Shown: piece after piece, positions 32,828-40,782 of the stretch
Layout: each line of letters starts with the position of its first letter
How positions within the stretch are numbered: the first letter of the stretch is position 1
Assembly: GCA_903825565.1 (NCBI GenBank)
Contig: CAIKBD010000340.1
Coordinates: 1 to 46,640 of the forward strand
Reading direction: 5' to 3'
Length of the DNA: 46,640 bases
From: an uncultured Anaerolineales bacterium
Lineage (GTDB): Bacteria > Chloroflexota > Anaerolineae > UBA4142
The notes under the pieces: model-generated
Databases searched by the model: none
What the model saw: only the letters and a program-made list of their open reading frames with translations
What the model was told of the DNA's origin: nothing
Translations under genes and position numbers: made by a program

Positions 32828-33457
32828 ATGTTGACGATTGACCAAGCCCGCACCTATTACACCGACGCCGACAGCGGGCACGATTTCGATCACGTGCTGC
32901 GCGTGCTCGCGCTCGCCGAACGGCTGGCGCACGCCGAGCACGCCGACCTGGAGATTGTGCGCGCCGCGGCGCTCCTGCACGACATTGCACGCGCGGATGA
33001 GGACGCCGGGCGTGGCGGCGATCACGCGGAGCAAGCGGCGATTCGCGCGCGCGCGCTTTTGCTGGCGCGCGGCGTTGCGCCGGCGCGCGCGGATGCGGTA
33101 GCGCATGCAATTGCCGCGCACCGGTTTCGCGGGAGTGTCGCGCCGCAAACGCTCGAAGCGAAAATCCTGTTTGACGCCGACAAGCTGGATTCGATTGGTG
33201 CGATTGGCGTCGCGCGCGCGTATGCCATTTCCGGCACGCTCAACCAACGCTTGTGGAGCGCGGTCGCGCCCGACGCGGTTGCCACGCGCGAGCAACACAA
33301 CGCCGGGCACACGGCCGTCGCCGAGTTCGCCGTCAAGTTGAGCAAAGTGCGCGATCGCGTACACACCGCAACGGCAAAGCACATTGCGGCGGAGCGGCAC
33401 GCCTTTATGGCGGAATTTTTCGCGCGGCTCGACCGCGAGGTGCACGGCGAAATTTAG
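32828..33457 (+). CDS. HD domain metal-dependent phosphohydrolase
   Basis: A 209-aa protein of the HD superfamily (YedJ-like). The metal ligands are visible as HDFDH near residue 18, LLHD near residue 60, a later H in AIAAHRF and FDADKLDSIG in the second half. Such enzymes cleave phosphate esters of nucleotides or related signals; the substrate is unknown. CGGAGA lies about 11 bases upstream of the ATG. The gene is divergent from acyP, with shared promoter DNA, so their expression may be linked. Confidence 0.92.
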   Translation: MLTIDQARTYYTDADSGHDFDHVLRVLALAERLAHAEHADLEIVRAAALLHDIARADEDAGRGGDHAEQAAIRARALLLARGVAPARADAVAHAIAAHRFRGSVAPQTLEAKILFDADKLDSIGAIGVARAYAISGTLNQRLWSAVAPDAVATREQHNAGHTAVAEFAVKLSKVRDRVHTATAKHIAAERHAFMAEFFARLDREVHGEI

Positions 33458-33496
33458 CAGTGAAACTTTTTGGCGCGCTGCGCATCTAAACAAGCA

Positions 33497-33751
33497 ATGA
33501 TGCGCCAAACGATCACCACCTGCCACGAACTGCGCGCGCACTTGTCGCTGTGGCTCGACGGCGAACTGGATGCCACCCGGTGCGCCCAAGCGCAACGGCA
33601 CCTTGCCGGATGCCCGGCGTGCCGCAACCTGGCAGACACGTTGCGGCAGATGCTGGCGCTGTACCGCGCCGCGCCGCGCGCTGTGGTGCCTGCCGCTGTG
33701 CATGCGCGGCTGGCGCAAATCTTTGAACTGAAAGGAAACGGAGATGGATAA
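33497..33751 (+). CDS. Zinc-finger (zf-HC2) anti-sigma-like protein
   Basis: An 84-aa protein with the ZAS motif CHELRAHLSLWLDGELD...HLAGCPAC, as in the cytoplasmic part of zinc-binding anti-sigma factors. Membrane helix and sensor domain are missing and no ECF sigma gene is adjacent, so it is either a free anti-sigma-like protein or a regulator of the next gene. ATG 33497 or 33500; neither has a strong ribosome site. The 3' end overlaps the NifX-like gene by 8 bases, so the two are coupled. Confidence 0.75.
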   Translation: MMRQTITTCHELRAHLSLWLDGELDATRCAQAQRHLAGCPACRNLADTLRQMLALYRAAPRAVVPAAVHARLAQIFELKGNGDG

Positions 33752-34124
33752 ACCAATCAAGCTTGCCATTGCGACAGAAGATGGCGCGCAGATCAGCGCG
33801 CACTTGGGACGCGCGCCGTACTATGAGGTGTTGACGGTGGAAGGCGATCAGATCGTTGCGCGCGAACGTCGCGCCAAAACATTCCATGCGGCGGGGCAAG
33901 CCCACGATCATCACGGTTCCGCCGGGCAAACTATGCACGCGGGTATGATCAGCGCGGCGCAGGATTGCGTCGCCATTATCGCCGGCGGCATGGGCAAGCC
34001 GGCGTTCACCTCGATTCAGGCGGCGGGCGTTCAAGCCATCGTCACCGACGAGCGCGACATTGAACGCGCGGCGCGCGCCTATGCCGCTGGGACACTCGTC
34101 AACCACCTCGAACGCTTGCACTAG
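33744..34124 (+). CDS. NifX/NafY-type dinitrogenase cofactor-domain protein
   Basis: A 126-aa protein of the dinitrogenase iron-molybdenum cofactor family, with KLAIATEDGAQISAHLGRAPYYEVLTVEG and IAGGMGKPAFTSIQAAGVQ. It has a His-rich loop (HDHHGSAGQTMH) that could bind metal. In most organisms without nitrogenase genes these proteins have another, unknown metal-related role, so nitrogen fixation is not implied. AAAGGAAACGGAG precedes the ATG. The stop codon lies inside the first arm of a 17-bp inverted repeat. Confidence 0.9.
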   Translation: MDKPIKLAIATEDGAQISAHLGRAPYYEVLTVEGDQIVARERRAKTFHAAGQAHDHHGSAGQTMHAGMISAAQDCVAIIAGGMGKPAFTSIQAAGVQAIVTDERDIERAARAYAAGTLVNHLERLH

Positions 34125-34227
34125 TTTGGCAATGGCACATTCGATTTTTTGTAGGGGCGGGGTCATCCCGCCTTGCTCCCAGGGCGACAAGACGTCGCCC
34201 CGCGTTAATCTGCCATTGCCAAACTAG
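34121..34227. repeat. MITE-like element with 17-bp perfect terminal inverted repeats
   Basis: CTAGTTTGGCAATGGCA (34121-34137) is inverted as TGCCATTGCCAAACTAG (34211-34227). An internal hairpin GGGCGAC / GTCGCCC lies near 34182-34200. The stop codon of the NifX-like gene is TAG inside the left arm, so the gene's true end may have been set by the insertion. No transposase is visible. Confidence 0.75.
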
Positions 34228-34245
34228 CCACGCATCCGAAACCAC

Positions 34246-34274
34246 GTCGGGGCACAGTGTCGCTGTGCCCCGAC
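34246..34274. terminator. 12-bp perfect hairpin between converging genes
   Basis: GTCGGGGCACAG (34246-34257) pairs with CTGTGCCCCGAC (34263-34274) across a 5-base loop. It lies 50 bases before the stop of the BTAD regulator (minus strand). There is no long T-run, so use as a terminator is likely but not certain. Confidence 0.55.
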
Positions 34275-34323
34275 CCAATTTCTCTCGCCAGCACCGGGCG
34301 CGGTTTTTGCGCCGCCGCATTGT

Positions 34324-37300
34324 TTACACCGATTCCAGCGTCGCCCGGTGCGCCGCACGAATTTCACGGTTGAACGGCAAGTCGAAAAAAGTTGCGCGTG
34401 ATTCGACATCCGGGATGGCGGCGGCTTTTTCCTCCAACGTGCGGTCCGCTTCGGCGAGTAGTTCGCGTGCGCGCGGGTGATCCCCCAGCGCGCGGTACGT
34501 TTGCGCGCTCGCCCACAAAATGTACTGCGGGTGCATCATCGTTGCCGCTTGCGCCGCGTAGAGCGCGAGCATTTCCTCCGTGCACGTGCGCGCCATCCCA
34601 ACTTCCCCCGCGCGCAAGAATGCAATCGTCAGGTCACACAAGTCGGTGCCGAGTTCCGCTGGTTGATCGAGTTGCCGCCGGATCGCCAAGCCGGCTTGCA
34701 TGTGCGCGATGGCAGCCGGCAATTCACCCAGATCACGCTCCGCCGCGCCGAGGTTTGCCAGCGCGTTCGCTTCCATCACTGCCGCATTCATCGCCCGTGC
34801 GAGGTCCAACCCGCGTTGCGCCGCGATCTTGGCGGACGCGTAATTGCCGCGAAACAGATTGACGATGCTGAGATTGAGCGCGCTGACGACTTGGCCGCGC
34901 AAATCGTTGAGCGATTGAAAAAGTTTTTCCGCGTCCGCATACGCCGCCAAACTTTCGGCGTAACGTCCCAAGCGACTCGCAAGCACGGCGCGATTGATCG
35001 TCACGCCGGCGAGACCTTGCCGTTTTTCCAACGCCGTGTACAATGCGCGCGCGTGATCGTAATGTTCGCGCGCGGTTTGAATCTGAAACTGCCGCGCGGC
35101 AATCGCGCCCAAGCGCGCGTGCGCGTCCGCTTCGCCTTCGCGGTCGCCGAGTGCGCAACAGCGTTCGAGCATTTGCTGGGCGAGGCGCGCCGCCGCGTCG
35201 AAATCTTGCCGCGCGAACAAAACGCCGGAGGTCGTGCGCCACGTTTGGATCAAGAGCGCGTAATTGCCGCGTTGTTCCGCGAGCGCAGTCGCTTGATCGA
35301 GAAACGCTTGCACGTATGCCCACTGGCCGCGTTGCAACGCCACTTCGGCGAGCAGACAAAAACAGTGCACCTGATTGTTCATGTCATTGAGTTCGCGATG
35401 CAAAACGAGCGCGCGTTCGAGCGAGGTTTGAGCGGCGTCGTACTGCCCGAGCAAAACTTGGTGCGCGGCGCGTTGCTGGAGCGCTTCGGCTTGCCACGCT
35501 TGGCGTTTCGCGTCGTGCGCAAACGCGCAGGTGGTGAGCGTTTCAATCGTCGTGGCTTCCTCCGTGCGTTGCCCGAGCGCGCGCCAAAACAAAATTTGGC
35601 GGCGCAAGACTTCGCACCGCGCGTCGGCATCGTCCAACGCGCGCGCCAGTTGTGCCAGTTCGCCGAGGTCGGCGCGCTGTGCGTCGCGTTCCCCGCGCCG
35701 ACTCTGAATCGTTTCGCGGAGCGCAATCAGATCAAAGCGCGTGCGTTCATTCGGCGCGAGTGCGAGCGCGTGCGCGATCTGTTCGAGTGCGTCCTGATCG
35801 GCGGATACCATTTGGGCGCGGTGCGCGACGCGCACAAGATATTCCGCCGCGCGCTGGGTTTCGCCGGCGCGTTCGAAATGCGCCGCCAGTTGGCTTGCCA
35901 GATCGTCGCGTTGATCGGCGCACAATTCTTCCAGCACGCGCGCAATGCGATGATGCCGCCGCCGGCGCGTCGCCGCCGGGATTGCGGCGTAGATCGCGGC
36001 TTGATGTAAATTGTGCGTGAACGCGTAATCGAAACCGGTGCGATCCCCGGCTTCGCGGATAAGGTGGTGATCGAGTAACTCGTCCACGGCGTCGAGCGTT
36101 TGCGCTTCGTCCCAGCCGCACGCGGCGCGCGCCAGTTCGATGCCAAACGCATCGCCGATCACCGCCGCAATTTCCACGAACGTGCGCGCCGGCTCGGACA
36201 GGCGCACGACGCGCCGCGCGATGGCGTCGTGCGCTTGCGCCGGAATGGCAGCGCCGCCGGCGGTCGCGGCGAAATCACGCATGAGTTCGGTGAGGAACAG
36301 GGGATTGCCGCCGCTCGCGGCGAATAGTTGCGACGCGTGGCTTGGCATTGCGGGCGTTCTTTGCGAAGCAATCTCCAATTCCGCCGGCGGAGATTGCTGT
36401 GTTTCACTCGCAAGGGCAGAAACCAAGTTTTCGACATCGGTGGCTGTCAGGCGCGTCAACGGACAGTGGGTGACCCGGTTTTCGGTTTGCAAGCGTCGGC
36501 GCAGATCGCGCCAGACCTGCGCGTGTGTGATCTCTTCGTCGCGGTACGTGAGCAGGACGAGGATGCGATGTTGCGCCAGGCGGCGTGCGAAAAATTCGAT
36601 CCATGCCAATGTTGCCGCGCCTGCCCAGTGTAAATCTTCGAGAATGATCAGCAGGGGGCGCGGTTGCGCGAGACCTTCAAAACAGCGTGCCATCGCTTCG
36701 AACAGCCGCGCGCGGTCGCGTTCGGGATCGAGCGGCGCAAGTCTGCCGAGATCGGCGCGGCGCGAGGTGAGCGCAGGCAGGAGCGGCACGAGTGCAGACA
36801 ACCAGATCGGGTTGATCTCCAACGCGGCGACAAGCGCGAGCACGGAGGATAGCGCGTTGGCGATGGCTTGGTACGGCAACGGCTCGGCGAATGCGGTTGC
36901 GCCCCACACCACGCGTGCGCCTTGCGTCTCGACGAATTGCGCGAATTCGCTCGCAAGTCGAGTTTTGCCAATGCCGGCTTCACCGCCGATCAAGACGATC
37001 CCGCCGTGACTGTGTGCCGCGCGTTGCCATGCCGCGCGCAGATTTTCCATCTCCGTTGCGCGTCCGACAAACGGCAGAGTGAACGGCGGCGTGTGATGGC
37101 TGGGCGCAATTTCAATCGGCGCTGTGCCGGGCAAGGGGGCATTGCGCGCGACGGCTTCGTACAGCGCGAGGGTTTCCGGCATCGGCGCGACGTTCAGTTC
37201 GGTTTCGAGCCGGCGCACAAAGCGGGCGTACTCGTCGAGCGCGCCGGCGCGATCTCCCGTTTGGTAACGCAGTGCGATCAGTTGGCGCAGGGTGTCTTCG

Positions 37301-37845
37301 CGCAACGGGTCGGCGGTCAACAGTTGATTGGCGAACGTGATCGCGCGCGCGAGTTCTCCCGCCGCGCGCGCCGCGAGGACGAGTTGGTGCAAGGTCGCAA
37401 AAAATAAATTGCGGAGGCGTTCGCGTTCGTAGAAAATCCAATCGTCGTAGAGGTGGGCGAGTAGATCGCCGGTGTAGAGTGGGATCGCCTCGGCGCGGCG
37501 CGTGGGATCGTTCGCGTATTGTTCGAACGCGGCAGCGTCAAGCCAAAAATCGGCGTGCGGATTCCAGCGGAGGGTTTCCGCATCGCTCAAAAACCAGGGA
37601 GCATTTTCCGGCGCAGGGGGTAACGCGCGGCGCAAATAGTGGAGGTGTCGGCGCAGGTTGGCGCGCGCGGCGGCTTCGGGTTCATCTGCCCAGAGCGTAA
37701 ATGCGACGGTTTCGCGCGCGAGCGGTTGCGGCGCATGTAACAGCAGATATGCGCACAGCGGCAAGGTTTTAGGGGGTGCGGAAAATTTGAGTGGCTGATT
37801 GTCGGCCAGGAAACGCGGATGCCCGAATAGATAAATGCGAAGCAT
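34324..37845 (-). CDS. BTAD/AAA/TPR large transcriptional regulator
   Basis: A 1173-aa regulator. The N-terminal winged-helix region (MLRIYLFGHPRFLADNQPLKF, residues 1-95) and a BTAD helical domain (about 100-245) are followed by a STAND ATPase with Walker A GGEAGIGKTRLA near residues 283-293 and a TPR-rich C-terminal half (about 640-1150). This matches the SARP/AfsR-like activators common in Chloroflexota, in which TPRs sense a ligand or partner. The target is unknown. ATG 37845 is used; a GTG at 37854 is an alternative. It converges on the NifX-like gene. A long open frame on the opposite strand (34477-36009) is a shadow. Confidence 0.92.
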   Translation of the reverse strand: MLRIYLFGHPRFLADNQPLKFSAPPKTLPLCAYLLLHAPQPLARETVAFTLWADEPEAAARANLRRHLHYLRRALPPAPENAPWFLSDAETLRWNPHADFWLDAAAFEQYANDPTRRAEAIPLYTGDLLAHLYDDWIFYERERLRNLFFATLHQLVLAARAAGELARAITFANQLLTADPLREDTLRQLIALRYQTGDRAGALDEYARFVRRLETELNVAPMPETLALYEAVARNAPLPGTAPIEIAPSHHTPPFTLPFVGRATEMENLRAAWQRAAHSHGGIVLIGGEAGIGKTRLASEFAQFVETQGARVVWGATAFAEPLPYQAIANALSSVLALVAALEINPIWLSALVPLLPALTSRRADLGRLAPLDPERDRARLFEAMARCFEGLAQPRPLLIILEDLHWAGAATLAWIEFFARRLAQHRILVLLTYRDEEITHAQVWRDLRRRLQTENRVTHCPLTRLTATDVENLVSALASETQQSPPAELEIASQRTPAMPSHASQLFAASGGNPLFLTELMRDFAATAGGAAIPAQAHDAIARRVVRLSEPARTFVEIAAVIGDAFGIELARAACGWDEAQTLDAVDELLDHHLIREAGDRTGFDYAFTHNLHQAAIYAAIPAATRRRRHHRIARVLEELCADQRDDLASQLAAHFERAGETQRAAEYLVRVAHRAQMVSADQDALEQIAHALALAPNERTRFDLIALRETIQSRRGERDAQRADLGELAQLARALDDADARCEVLRRQILFWRALGQRTEEATTIETLTTCAFAHDAKRQAWQAEALQQRAAHQVLLGQYDAAQTSLERALVLHRELNDMNNQVHCFCLLAEVALQRGQWAYVQAFLDQATALAEQRGNYALLIQTWRTTSGVLFARQDFDAAARLAQQMLERCCALGDREGEADAHARLGAIAARQFQIQTAREHYDHARALYTALEKRQGLAGVTINRAVLASRLGRYAESLAAYADAEKLFQSLNDLRGQVVSALNLSIVNLFRGNYASAKIAAQRGLDLARAMNAAVMEANALANLGAAERDLGELPAAIAHMQAGLAIRRQLDQPAELGTDLCDLTIAFLRAGEVGMARTCTEEMLALYAAQAATMMHPQYILWASAQTYRALGDHPRARELLAEADRTLEEKAAAIPDVESRATFFDLPFNREIRAAHRATLESV

Positions 37846-38025
37846 GGCTACCACTGCCCAAACAGGATCACATTCCCAGACCCACTTTTCCCCCCCGAGA
37901 AAAATGCGAGCGGATCGAATGTGAAATCAGTATAACACCTATCGTCTGAAAGTCAACGGGATGCGAGACGCGAAACGCGGACACGCGTCGCAATTTTGAC
38001 AAGAGCTATTCTAGTGAGGAAACGC

Positions 38026-38601
38026 ATGTTTGAAAAATCACTCTCCAGCGTTCGTAGGGATCAGCCGGCATTGCTGGCGCTGTTCTTCGATTTGGGCGAC
38101 ACGATTATGCTCGAAGAGAGCGAAGTGAAGGACGCGACCGGCACGACGCTGTGCGCCGAGTTGATCCCCGGCATGGCAGACGCGTTGCGGCATTTGAAAA
38201 CGCAAGGGCATCGGCTGGCGTTGGTGGCGGATGCGCGCCCGCAAACGCCGGTTAATGTGTTGCGACAGCACAGTTTGTTCGAGCTGTTCGAGTACTGCGC
38301 CATCTCCGAAAATCTGGGTGTGGAAAAGCCGCATCCGCGTATGTTCCAAGCCGCGAGCGCGGCGCTGGGTATTGCGCCGCAAGATTATCCGCGCGTGGCG
38401 ATGATCGGCAACAATTTGGAACGGGATATGGTCGGCGCAAATCGGCTGGGCATGATTTCGATTTTCTATCACGGGAACGAGCGTCGTCGCACTCACCCGC
38501 TCACGCCGGAGGAGCACCCACGCTATACGGTCACGACGCCGACCGAATTAATCGCGTGCATTGCACAACTCGCGGGCATCCCTCCGGCGGCCTGGCGTTG
38601 A
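38026..38601 (+). CDS. HAD-superfamily hydrolase
   Basis: A 191-aa phosphatase-like protein. Motif I is FFDLGDTI (nucleophile Asp), motif II lies in ALVADAR, motif III is the lysine in VEKPHP, and motif IV is IGNNLERDMVGANRLGM. The substrate is unknown. The ATG at 38026 has GAGGAAA just upstream. The 170 bases before it hold an imperfect inverted repeat and no clear promoter. Confidence 0.9.
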   Translation: MFEKSLSSVRRDQPALLALFFDLGDTIMLEESEVKDATGTTLCAELIPGMADALRHLKTQGHRLALVADARPQTPVNVLRQHSLFELFEYCAISENLGVEKPHPRMFQAASAALGIAPQDYPRVAMIGNNLERDMVGANRLGMISIFYHGNERRRTHPLTPEEHPRYTVTTPTELIACIAQLAGIPPAAWR

Positions 38602-38645
38602 AATGATTCGCGCGAATGGGCAAGTCCTCGTCCGCTTTTTTGCAA

Positions 38646-38700
38646 GTTTACACAATGGCAAAATTTTCTTAACACAATCCAAATACCCTTGGAGTATCCT
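38646..38700 (+). promoter_or_regulatory. Promoter with 11-bp direct repeats (operator 1)
   Basis: In-phase 11-base units GTTTACACAAT, GGCAAAATTTT, CTTAACACAAT and CCAAATACCCT span 38646-38689. They are followed by 5 bases and the -10 box TATCCT (38695-38700). The last unit starts 16 bases before the -10 box, as at the three other promoters of the block. This is the weakest of the four; only the CTTAAC unit matches well. Confidence 0.55.
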
Positions 38701-38733
38701 GATCGCAAATCAAATTTCCGAGGAGATTTCTGT

Positions 38734-40350
38734 ATGTCAAATAATTTTTGCTTGGCTAAGCGTGGGCTTGCTATCGTGTTCAGCATCCTGTTGCTAATGG
38801 TGTGTTCGGCGGCAACGTCGCGCGTGCAAGCCAGCACGCCGAGCTATCCGATTGTGGACACTGGACAAACGCACTGCTACAACAATTCGCAACAAATTGT
38901 TTGCCCGCTGACTGGCGCGGCGTTTTTTGGGCAGGACGCGCAATTCGCGCCAGCGGGCAACGCGCCGAGTTATCAGGACAATGGGGACGGTACGATTACC
39001 GATCTCGTCACCGGCTTGATGTGGCAAAAAACGCCGGGGAGCAAGGTTACGTTTGCGAACGCACTCGCCGGCGCGCAAACGTTGACGCTGGGTGGCTATA
39101 CCGATTGGCGCGTGCCGACGATCAAAGAACTGTACTCGCTCATCAATTTCGACGGCACCGATCCCAACACGATGAGTACCGACACAGCCGGCCTGACGCC
39201 GTTCATCAACACCCAGTATTTCGATTTCCAGTACGGCAACCCGAGCGCGGGTGAGCGTGTCATTGACGCGCAGTACTGGTCGAGCACCGAGTACGTGAGC
39301 ACGACGATGAATGGATTTGCGACCACGTTCGGCGTGAACTTTGCGGACGGGCGCATCAAGGGTTACGGGCGCAATTCGCCGCGCGGCGAGATGCGTCAAT
39401 TCGTGCGCTATGTGCGCGGCGGCGCGAATTACGGTGTGAACAATTTCGTCGCGAACAACGATGGCACAATCGCCGACAGCGCCACGGGGTTGATGTGGGC
39501 GCAGGCGGACAGTGGAACTGGGATGAATTGGCAAGCCGCGCTTGCGTGGGTGCAAACCAAGAACGCGGAAAAATATCTGGGCTATGCCGATTGGCGTTTG
39601 CCGAATGCGAAGGAATTGCAAAGCATCGTGGATTACAAACGCTCTCCCGACACAACCGACTCGGCGGCGATTGATCCGGTGTTCAGCGTCACCGCGATCA
39701 CGAACGAACTGGGTAAACCGGATTATCCGTTTTACTGGACGAGCACGACACACGCGTCGTCAAATAATTCCGGCGCGACGGCGGTTTACCTCGCGTTCGG
39801 GCGCGCGATGGGGTATATGAACAATGCGTGGGTGGATGTGCATGGCGCGGGCGCGCAACGGAGTGATCCCAAAACCGGTAACGCTTCCGATTATCCGACC
39901 GGGCGCGGTCCACAAGGCGACGCGATTCATATCAACAATTTTGTGCGACTTGTGCGCGGCGGCAATGTCGCGTTCACGACGAACACGGCGGGCGTGAGCG
40001 TCACACCCGCGGCGAACCTGGGTCAGCCGCCGATGCAAAATCAGTTGCCGCCCAATCAAAACGCCACCGCCAATCGTACGGGCGGCAGAGTAATGGCAAT
40101 CACCGGCAACACGATCTCGGTGGAAAATTTGCAAGGGAAGGAAACGATTGTCGTGAACGCGGACACGAAATTCACGGCGACCGGACAAGCGAGCACGCTC
40201 GCGAGTGTGACCGTCGGCAAGTTTATCGAGATCGTCGGGCAACTAAACAACGCGACTTGGGTCGCCGCGCAAATCACGATTAGTGATCGCCCGCCGATGC
40301 AACCACCGCAAGGTCAACCGCCGATGGGCGGAATGCCGCCGGGAAGATAA
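38734..40350 (+). CDS. Exported DUF1566 (Lcl-type) protein with C-terminal DUF5666-like domain
   Basis: A 538-aa exported protein. The signal peptide (about residues 1-35) is followed by two DUF1566/Lcl-type repeats (about 65-240 and 250-430), each marked by DNGDGTITD or NNDGTIADSATGLMW, YTDWRVPT or YADWRLPN, and YWSSTE or YWTSTT. A small DUF5666-like domain (about 455-525, RVMAITGNTISVENL) precedes a Pro/Gly-rich tail. DUF1566 domains occur in surface adhesins and fibrous proteins. The ATG at 38734 has GAGGAG upstream. The C-terminal domain is shared with the second LTxxQ paralogue (42216), which ties the proteins together. Confidence 0.88.
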   Translation: MSNNFCLAKRGLAIVFSILLLMVCSAATSRVQASTPSYPIVDTGQTHCYNNSQQIVCPLTGAAFFGQDAQFAPAGNAPSYQDNGDGTITDLVTGLMWQKTPGSKVTFANALAGAQTLTLGGYTDWRVPTIKELYSLINFDGTDPNTMSTDTAGLTPFINTQYFDFQYGNPSAGERVIDAQYWSSTEYVSTTMNGFATTFGVNFADGRIKGYGRNSPRGEMRQFVRYVRGGANYGVNNFVANNDGTIADSATGLMWAQADSGTGMNWQAALAWVQTKNAEKYLGYADWRLPNAKELQSIVDYKRSPDTTDSAAIDPVFSVTAITNELGKPDYPFYWTSTTHASSNNSGATAVYLAFGRAMGYMNNAWVDVHGAGAQRSDPKTGNASDYPTGRGPQGDAIHINNFVRLVRGGNVAFTTNTAGVSVTPAANLGQPPMQNQLPPNQNATANRTGGRVMAITGNTISVENLQGKETIVVNADTKFTATGQASTLASVTVGKFIEIVGQLNNATWVAAQITISDRPPMQPPQGQPPMGGMPPGR

Positions 40351-40652
40351 GTGTAGCAAGACCCTTCAATTTTTTCCCTTCTTGCGATTGTATAGTAAAA
40401 GTGCAAACACAAAATTATAAATGGAGCAAATCAAAAATGGCCAATGCGGTCGAACGGGCAACCGGCGTTATCGCAAAATGCAGAAAACAGTCTATCGGGT
40501 ACGCACCTATGTCCGCATTGTAGCGCGGTTGGCGCTCGATGGACCTGGTGTTGCAATTGGGCGGGACTGTATCCGCCACACCCAAGTAAGGGGATTCCGG
40601 TTCAACATTCTAACAGACTGCCAGCGATTTTGACGACAAGCGCCTTGCGATC
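40351..40652. other. Gene-free stretch with unassigned hairpins
   Basis: No gene longer than a 28-codon frame at 40438 was found. CAATGCGG (40442-40449) and CCGCATTG (40513-40520) are inverted 8-mers, and GGCGG / CCGCC form a hairpin near 40559-40573. The terminator that ends it suggests a transcript, perhaps a small RNA, but I recognise no known RNA family. Confidence 0.35.
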
Positions 40653-40686
40653 AATGCGAACGAGAAGCAACCTCGTTCGCATTTTT
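40653..40686 (+). terminator. Rho-independent terminator
   Basis: The 12-bp stem AATGCGAACGAG / CTCGTTCGCATT (40653-40664 with 40672-40683) has a 7-base loop and a run of T (40682-40686). It ends the unassigned transcript upstream of the first LTxxQ gene. Confidence 0.8.
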
Positions 40687-40700
40687 GTTTCTATTCCAAT

Positions 40701-40755
40701 CTGAATCACGCCTGAATCATTTCTTAATACCATCTGAACAATTTTTGCGTATTCT
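40701..40755 (+). promoter_or_regulatory. Promoter with four 11-bp direct repeats (operator 2)
   Basis: CTGAATCACGC (40701), CTGAATCATTT (40712), CTTAATACCAT (40723) and CTGAACAATTT (40734) follow each other with an exact 11-base period, then 5 bases and TATTCT (40750-40755). The -10 box lies 33 bases before the ATG at 40783. The layout matches PhoB/OmpR-class operators that replace a -35 box. Confidence 0.8.
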
Positions 40756-40782
40756 CCAGTCAATCCAGACACGGAGGCTTGA

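Noticed and set aside
33744-34124. Evidence for nitrogen fixation
   Set aside because: A lone NifX-type domain is common in organisms without nitrogenase, and no nif gene is in the window.
34477-36009. Long plus-strand open frame (510 codons) opposite the BTAD regulator
   Set aside because: It is arginine-rich, has no domain or ribosome site, and mirrors the codon phase of the real gene on the other strand.
37930-38025. A sigma-70 promoter (TTGACA) for the HAD gene
   Set aside because: The only -10 candidate is too close to the TTGACA for normal spacing.
40438-40524. 28-codon open frame as a small gene
   Set aside because: No ribosome site and no codon bias. It overlaps hairpin words and may be part of an RNA instead.
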